DNA of 35,692 nucleotides from Dissophora ornata (taxonomy: Eukaryota; Mortierellomycota; Mortierellomycetes; Mortierellales; Mortierellaceae): assembly GCA_025201705.1 (NCBI GenBank), contig MU616869.1, positions 1 to 35,692 of the forward strand. Reading direction: 5' to 3'. Under the pieces are notes generated by a model. The model had not been told where the DNA came from. It did not search any database and worked only from the letters and a program-made list of their open reading frames with translations. Each line of letters opens with the position of its first letter. Within the stretch, counting starts at the first letter, position 1. Made by a program: the position numbers and the translations under genes. This document shows, one piece after another, positions 30,439 through 35,692 of this stretch.

Positions 30439-30803
30439 ATTGACCACACCTACACCATATAGATAATCATTTCACCATCAAGGGCTACACAAAAAACAAT
30501 ACCCGCACTGTCTTTGATCGAATAATAATAATATGATAATAGCGGTAATATGAGGAAGCAGATTCTATTACATTCTCGTAGGTTGTCATTATAAAAAAAG
30601 GCGTTGAGCTACATGAAAAAAAAATAAGAACATTGGGTCCAAGTAGCCTTGTCCTTGCTAATCGTTATGTCAGATGTCAATGCTGCTGCCAGTGATCGCA
30701 TGGTCAAAAAAAATAAGGGCTAAACGGGGGTCATGACGACAATATTTGTGTATGGTGTGATGTGGTGTGGTTTGGTGCCTGCGCTGATTTGATATCTCCC
30801 ACC
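30439..30803. other. Convergent intergenic region between phosphodiesterase and VAP genes
   Basis: 365 bp of A/T-rich sequence between two stop codons. It has AATAATAATAAT-type repeats at about 30521-30533 and several A runs, but no canonical AATAAA on the plus strand and no clear one on the minus strand. It presumably holds both 3' UTRs. Confidence 0.4.
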
Positions 30804-32235
30804 TCAGAAGAAGAGGTAGGCAAACAAAAAGGCAATTACAGCTGCTCCAGCGACGTAGCTAACGGGATAGCCCTCCTCCTGATGCTTCAGACGGACGGCT
30901 GTCATCGCCGGTGCAGAAGAAGATCCAGATTCAGGCTTGCGTTGGCGCAGCTATGTCGCATATCATTTTGTTCCACGGTAGAAGCAAGGAGGGGACCATT
31001 AACTGTCATGATTCCAATGAGGGTAGTATCATCACCATATTCCTATTAGTGACAAAAAGGCATGACTTACAGTAGACGCTTCGCTCTGCAGTGTCTCGAC
31101 AGTACTTTGCAAGTTACGGATCTTTTCGCGTGCATGCTCGAGCTCACGCTTCAAGGCGGCGGCTTCTGGGCTTGAAGCTGTTCCTGTGGACGCCGAGATA
31201 TCTGAGGCAGACGCAGATGGGATGGGATAAACGGGAGAAGAGGGAGCAGAGACCGCGATCGTGTGGTTGTTGAGGGTGCTGTGGGCGCTGTGGGCCGCGG
31301 ACGAAACGCGAGACTCGTCCTCCTCCTGGATCTGCGTGATCTCATGCTCGGTCGATGCCAAGAAAACGCATCGAATCTTCTTTTCCCGGATCTGATCCCT
31401 GGCCTCTCTCTCGATTGTTGGCCACTAGCAGGCGGATAGTAACAGACAGGACAATGACGCTGGTTAGAAGATGCTATGCGTTGATCTCTGTATCAGCTGC
31501 ATTGATGATTTCATATGAGATCCTTACCAAATCTTGCGCAGACAACTGCTCGCGCTCTGCAGTGATGGCCACGCTTTGGACCAAAAACTTGTCCTTGCAC
31601 TTGAAGTCGACAGGTGGATCCTCCTTCATAGCCTGCATTTGCACTAGAACAAGCATCCAATAGTAAATTATGAGTAACTCGACATTGTCGACATGGTAGC
31701 GAATGGGTAATTGGAAGCTAGATCAATCGCTTTCGTTGGCTTGATCAGTCCAATGTGTTCCCGCTTGTCATTTGTATGACCGCTTGGCTCGCTGATTGCC
31801 TGGAAGTCTGCCTGAGGCAAGCCCATTGGATCATTCTAAATGTCTACGCCCAGGTTTCCGTGCGCAGTCCCGTGCAGTTCGTTACCTTGCACCTCCAGCT
31901 CCTGACCAGGCTCGACTCGTCCAGAGTTTGGACGCACACAATACTGCTTCGGGGCGGTGGTCTTGACCTTGAAAGCGATGGGTAGCTGGGTCGGGTTGCG
32001 GATGATGAGGGATTCCTTGATGGGTTCTGTCAAGGGTCCTGCAAATGGGCAGAGAAGCACGAAGAGAGGATCAGTGACACGTGGTGGCGAGTATCAACAA
32101 GCATGACAGCAGAATGGCAGAGGATGACAAATGGGATGCATCCCCTCCTGGACAATGATGTGCGTGTGCGTGTGCGTGCAAGCTGTCCTTACTGCGAAAG
32201 CCCAGCTGGCTGGATGGCTCGAGTTCGATGGACAT
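30804..32235 (-). CDS. SCS2: VAP/Scs2-type ER contact-site receptor (MSP domain)
   Basis: Exons (minus): 32235-32193, 32038-31886, 31643-31528, 31424-31071 and 30950-30804, giving 270 aa; all GT-AG and in phase. VAPs sit in the ER membrane and bind FFAT motifs of lipid-transfer proteins and regulators, tethering the ER to plasma membrane and other organelles. Seen: MSP domain at about residues 1-110, starting MSIELEPSSQLGFRRPLTEP, with the diagnostic VAP signature FKVKTTAPKQYCVRPNSGRV and the block MKEDPPVDFKCKDKFLVQSV. Next come a Ser/Thr/Ala-rich linker, a coiled coil at about 190-222 (ALKRELEHAREKIRNLQ), and a C-terminal anchor at about 252-268 (YVAGAAVIAFLFAYLFF) that ends the protein, i.e. 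tail-anchored. The order MSP-coiled coil-TM is that of VAP-A/B. The start codon is the only ATG that gives the conserved N-terminus, and it lies 18 nt from a CCAT microsatellite in the leader. Confidence 0.95.
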
Positions 32236-32253
32236 TTAATGTGGTGTGGTCTT

Positions 32254-32308
32254 TGGATGGATGGATGGATGGATGGATGGATGGATGAATGAATGAATGG
32301 ATGGATGA
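32254..32308. repeat. TGGA/TGAA microsatellite in the VAP leader
   Basis: About 13 tetranucleotide units: seven TGGA, three TGAA variants in the middle and further TGGA copies, ending in TGATG. On the transcribed (minus) strand it reads (TCCA)n and lies within about 75 nt upstream of the VAP start codon. Confidence 0.9.
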
Positions 32309-33156
32309 TGTGCGGGAGTGAAGGGCGAGGCAAGTGAATGGAAAGAGAAAAGGGAGAGAGGGCTGCAACGCGCACCATGCGCTCCGTAAAATAGACTGAA
32401 ATTAAATATTATTATTACGAGGTCCACAACATCGCCGCCTCGGATAGTTGTTGAGCTGCTTGCCTTGGCGAGCGTCCTTTGTGGGAGATCCTTGCGATCT
32501 CTCCTGCTGACGATCCACCCCCTTGCTCGCCGTGTCTGTCGGCGCTGAGATGCAGGACTGGGCGATGGAGATTAGGGCATTAGCAAGAAGGCACCATTGC
32601 GGCGGTCAAGCGATGCATGTCCAGGCACGCTACGCCCGCTTTGGTTGCTGGGACTGCAAACCCCATATGACAGCCAGCCAGCCAGCAGCATGCAAGAGGT
32701 TTAAATGAACATGCACGGGCTCAAACGCTGAATTGCTGAGCGATGACAGAAGGTGAGCGCTACCTGTCCGTCGACTAGCGCGGTTTGCATTATTAGGCAT
32801 GCATGCACCGGACATGGAGCAGGACGCGAGAGAGCCAGGCGAGCACGCCAGATCGGGGTTGCTGTCGCTGTGCCCCGCTGTACGTGGATCTGCCTGTACG
32901 GGCCAGTCCCAAAGGGCTGACAGGGGCAGGGCTTCTCCTCCTCCACACGCCTCTGCCAATCAGCGCACCTGATTGGCGCTGTGTTCCTGTCGCTGGATCT
33001 CCCTACGCTTTCTCCTCCTGCTCGTCCTTGTTGCCTCGTCCTCCACTCTTGGCCTGGATTGAAACGATCCAGACTTCCCTCCTCTTTCCTCCAATTCGCC
33101 TTTTCTTCCTCCTCCATTCTTCGTCCTCCTCCCTACTCCACTCCACTCCTCCCTCT
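32309..33156. promoter_or_regulatory. Divergent intergenic region between VAP and the acidic-repeat gene
   Basis: About 850 bp without a supported gene. It holds A/T-rich ATTAAATATTATTATT near 32400, a short CAGC repeat near 32673-32690, and CCTGATTGGCGC with an adjacent CCAATCAG, i.e. two inverted CCAAT boxes at about 32955-32975, then a pyrimidine-rich stretch from about 33000. The paired CCAAT boxes are the best promoter candidate for the rightward gene, about 275 bp upstream of its ATG. Confidence 0.4.
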
Positions 33157-33224
33157 CGCCCTCCCCACTCACTCGCCCTCCCCACTCACTCGCCCTCCCC
33201 ACTCTATCGCCCTCCCCACTCTAC
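33157..33224 (+). repeat. Four tandem 17-bp pyrimidine units in a 5' leader
   Basis: Four consecutive 17-bp units start CGCCCTCCCCACTC at 33157, 33174, 33191 and 33208; the first two end ACT, the last two end TAT/TAC. They stop 22 bp before the ATG of the downstream gene, so they lie in its leader or core promoter. Confidence 0.9.
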
Positions 33225-33246
33225 TCCCACCACCAACATTAACATC

Positions 33247-35102
33247 ATGCTCACTCCCTCTGCACAATCTGCCCGAGCCATGGTAAGTGCCCAGCCATAA
33301 GCATCTTCGATGTTGTCCTCCTCGAAAATCCATCTCACTCACATGCGCTTCACATGCATCCACCAATCTTCTCTTCTCGCAATCAAAAAAAGGCCCTCGC
33401 AGTGCTCTCCGCCCATGCCTCTCATCGTTATCACGACCTCGTCTCCTGGGCATCTCGCCCACTTGAGCAGCGGATCCGATCTCTCGTCCGTCCAGACCAA
33501 TCGAACCTCAAGGAGCTGCTCACGCTCTGGGACGGCCAAACCTCGTCCTGCACCGCCACGTTGCCAGCCCAACAACATCTTGAAGAATTGATAACATTGC
33601 ACTTTGAATTATCTGCGCACCAACCCACCCCTCCCCCTCCCTCAATCATGAACTGCACCACGTGGGAATCAGCGCCCGTGTTCCAACGGGAACTGGATGC
33701 TGAGACTGTCCTGGCCCTGGTCCCCGTAGGACGATTCAGCCCCTCTGAACTTTGGGGGATTGTTCTCCTTGCAGAGCCAGTGAAGGGGGGAGGCGCAAGG
33801 GCAGGCACGGGAGTGGCCTGTGAGCAGGCCAGAGAGTTTGCCTGGAAGTATCATCATTTTATGGTCATCTCCGAAACGGATCTGACATTCTCGGACAGTT
33901 GGCGTTGTTTGGACAATCAAAGTTCGCTCTTTACTTCTCCACAACAACAACAAAAGGAATACCCAAAGCAGCGGTCGCTCCCCACGGTTTCAACATCCCT
34001 TGCGCCCACCCCACAAAATGCATATCGCTCGGCTGTGACAGCTGTAGAGGAGGATGATTCCGATGACGAGTACTGGGGTCAGTATGGAGACGTGGAGGAT
34101 TCTCCAACGGAAGAATCGGCTCACTCCGGCTCAACCCCATTCACCCGCGGTTTCACCATGACGGTTGAGGAGGAAGAAGAGGATGATGACGACGAGTACT
34201 GGCGCAAGTATGGCGAGGCACAGGGGGAGGAACAGGACGAGTCGGATAAAAAGTCAAAGACAACAGACGAGGACCCGTCTTCCGAGGTCGTCGCTGTCCG
34301 GAGCTTTGTGGATCACGATCCTCGTCACGTTATGCCCACAGATGTCACTGGGTCTGAGTCAGGACGCATCCTGGCCTGTGTAGACGATAGAGCGCCACGG
34401 GCCCTGTCGACGTTGGTTGCCCCTGTTGCCGCCATGCCCGTGCCGGGCCAGGTCAACCCAACGACGCTGGCCATGCTCTTGGAGAGACTGGTCGCACACA
34501 ACGATGACCCTAGCCCAGATAACGATGTTGGTGGCACAGGCAACAAGGACAAGGACGATGCAGGAGAGGCTGATGTGAGCCTGCCATTGGAAGAGCAAGT
34601 CCCTCGATTCACTGATAACTTGCCGTCGTCATCCTCGTCTCCATCAAGCGCTCTCAGCTGGAGCTCGAGCGCAGGGTCAAGATCAAGATCACAATCGTTA
34701 TCAACATCGATCTCCTCCACATCCACATGCACCACTGCCACTACGATCACCACAAGCATAAAGAGCGCGACCATTGCGCAGGATGATAGCGGGGCTCAAA
34801 CCATGAGTTCTGTTTCCTCGACCTCACCAGGCAGCGCAGTGTCCTGCACGGACTCGGCCTTTCATGAGTACTGCTCGCCTTCGATCATCGCCCCTGATGA
34901 ATTCAGAAAGGAAACGAAGGCTGAAGGTGCAGCCGCAGCTGCAGAACCATCAGCTTCGTCTACGACAGCGACCAAGGAGAGTGTCCGCCAGTCGCTGCAA
35001 TCTGCTGTGAGAAAGGCATCGGTATCTGGGTTGTCGAAGACAGAGCTTTTGGAGATGCTGAGTGTCATTTACGAGAGACAAGAGCAGATCATTCAAGCAT
35101 AA
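33247..35102 (+). CDS. Uncharacterised acidic protein with two DEYW-(x)2-YG repeats
   Basis: Exons: 33247-33282 and 33393-35102, giving 581 aa. I do not recognise a named family. The N-terminal ~150 residues look folded and helical (LSAHASHRYHDLVSWASRPL, then IRSLVRPDQSNLKELLTLW). Two acidic repeats follow, at about residues 230-250 and 272-292: DDEYWGQYGDVE and DDEYWRKYGEAQ, each after an Asp/Glu run. The middle to late part is Ser/Thr-rich and probably disordered. The last ~40 residues form a conserved-looking helix (SGLSKTELLEMLSVIYERQE). No signal peptide or membrane segment is seen, so it is probably cytosolic or nuclear. The two-exon model uses GTAAGT and an acceptor after an A run (AAAAAAAG); an unspliced alternative would start at the in-frame ATG 33354 with 13 different residues. 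Function unknown. Confidence 0.75.
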
Positions 35103-35135
35103 GTGGTGGCGCATGATGATGTTGTTGGAAAGGAA

Positions 35136-35141
35136 AATAAA
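35136..35141 (+). terminator. Candidate polyadenylation signal of the acidic-repeat gene
   Basis: AATAAA lies 34 nt after the stop codon; a second copy is near 35264. Either could serve; the first is close enough to give a very short 3' UTR. Confidence 0.45.
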
Positions 35142-35692
35142 AAACACGCATACAATTGATCTTGAACTTTCCACGCCCCCTCCCGTGCGTGACAGGGGCA
35201 AGTGGAAGATTATTACGGTGACCTGCCGCGACAAAACCAATGACAGTCCTCTTCTCCCGGCAAAATAAAACGATCATCCAGGATCTCCATTTTAAAAAAA
35301 AAAATCTATTGTCTCTTTGTTTTGTTACATGCAAAGTGAGGAATGATGGTTACAATGTGGTTTTCTTTACAGAAACGCAAACAATGAAGCAATGACACAA
35401 CGAGGCTATGTGAGATTGAGTTTCTTTCTTCTTTGTTTTGCAGTCGCGACAGCGCATTTACAAATGGTACAGTACACAAGGGGAGACTAAACAGAGCACA
35501 GCGGGAGGGCTCTTCCTGGCTGGGAAAGAGGGGGGGAAGGGGGAGCTACAAACTGCATAGATAGATTACAAACGAAAAAGAGTGAAGAAAAAGAGCTGCG
35601 TTTGGTAGCAGAAGTGGGTATATGCTTAAAAAAAGAGGACGAAAAACAATGAAAAAGCAGACAAGCAGCAACATGGTGAGCAACATTAAAAA
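35142..35692. other. Right-end stretch without a supported gene
   Basis: 550 bp with no protein-like frame on either strand. It is purine-rich on the plus strand toward the end (GGGAAAGAGGGGGGGAAGGGGG near 35521, then AAAAAGAG tracts), which could be the pyrimidine-rich 3' UTR or leader of a minus-strand gene outside the window. Confidence 0.3.

Noticed and set aside
1..35692. CRISPR arrays, prokaryotic operons, rRNA genes, telomeric repeats
   Set aside because: No regularly spaced direct repeats, Shine-Dalgarno-led gene strings, rRNA-like conserved blocks or terminal repeats were seen; the intron-exon structure is eukaryotic.

Overview
This is a nuclear fungal sequence, most likely from an early-diverging filamentous lineage of the Mortierella/Linnemannia (Mortierellomycota) type. 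The reasons are that every protein gene but the cut-off left one is interrupted by short introns (GT-AG, plus two GC-AG), spliced products are fungal (Mdm10, Ert1/AcuK-type Zn2Cys6 regulator, seipin, Scs2/VAP), low-complexity acidic, Gln- and Ser-rich segments are common, and non-coding DNA carries many long A or T runs. The genus is an inference. The exon models were built by hand from frame, phase and splice motifs; all full-length models close to an exact multiple of three.

Layout. Positions 1-201 hold the 5' part of an unrecognised minus-strand gene that runs off the left edge. It is divergent from VMA2 (583-3006, V-ATPase subunit B, 8 exons, 514 aa). Then come, on the same strand, a seipin gene (3806-6022, 6 exons, 579 aa) and MDM10 (6585-8577, 5 exons, 511 aa). 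From about 8.6 to 17.2 kb lies a gene-poor island. It contains a diverged tandem duplication (10131-10664), a second weak direct repeat, a broken gene remnant with a PD-(D/E)XK-like motif pair (12228-12846), and homopolymers of 32, 64 and 45 nt. The Ert1-like regulator occupies 18145-22313 (7 exons, 724 aa) with a long pyrimidine-rich leader. It converges on a large uncharacterised single-pass membrane protein gene (22885-27735, minus, 5 exons, 1493 aa). That gene shares a 539-bp divergent promoter with a type II membrane nucleotide pyrophosphatase/phosphodiesterase (28275-30438, 5 exons, 552 aa). The phosphodiesterase gene converges on a VAP/Scs2 gene (30804-32235, minus, 5 exons, 270 aa). 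VAP is divergent from an uncharacterised acidic-repeat protein gene (33247-35102, 2 exons, 581 aa).

How the genes relate. These are ordinary eukaryotic genes with separate promoters, not an operon. Seipin (lipid droplet assembly), Mdm10 (ER-mitochondria ERMES complex and outer-membrane beta-barrel assembly) and VAP (ER contact-site receptor) all act at ER contact sites, which is a notable co-location but not evidence of a cluster. I see no intact transposon, no CRISPR array, no rRNA and no convincing tRNA. The most novel-looking content is the two uncharacterised proteins, the broken PD-(D/E)XK-like remnant with the duplicated repeat in the island, and the non-canonical splice sites of the seipin gene.
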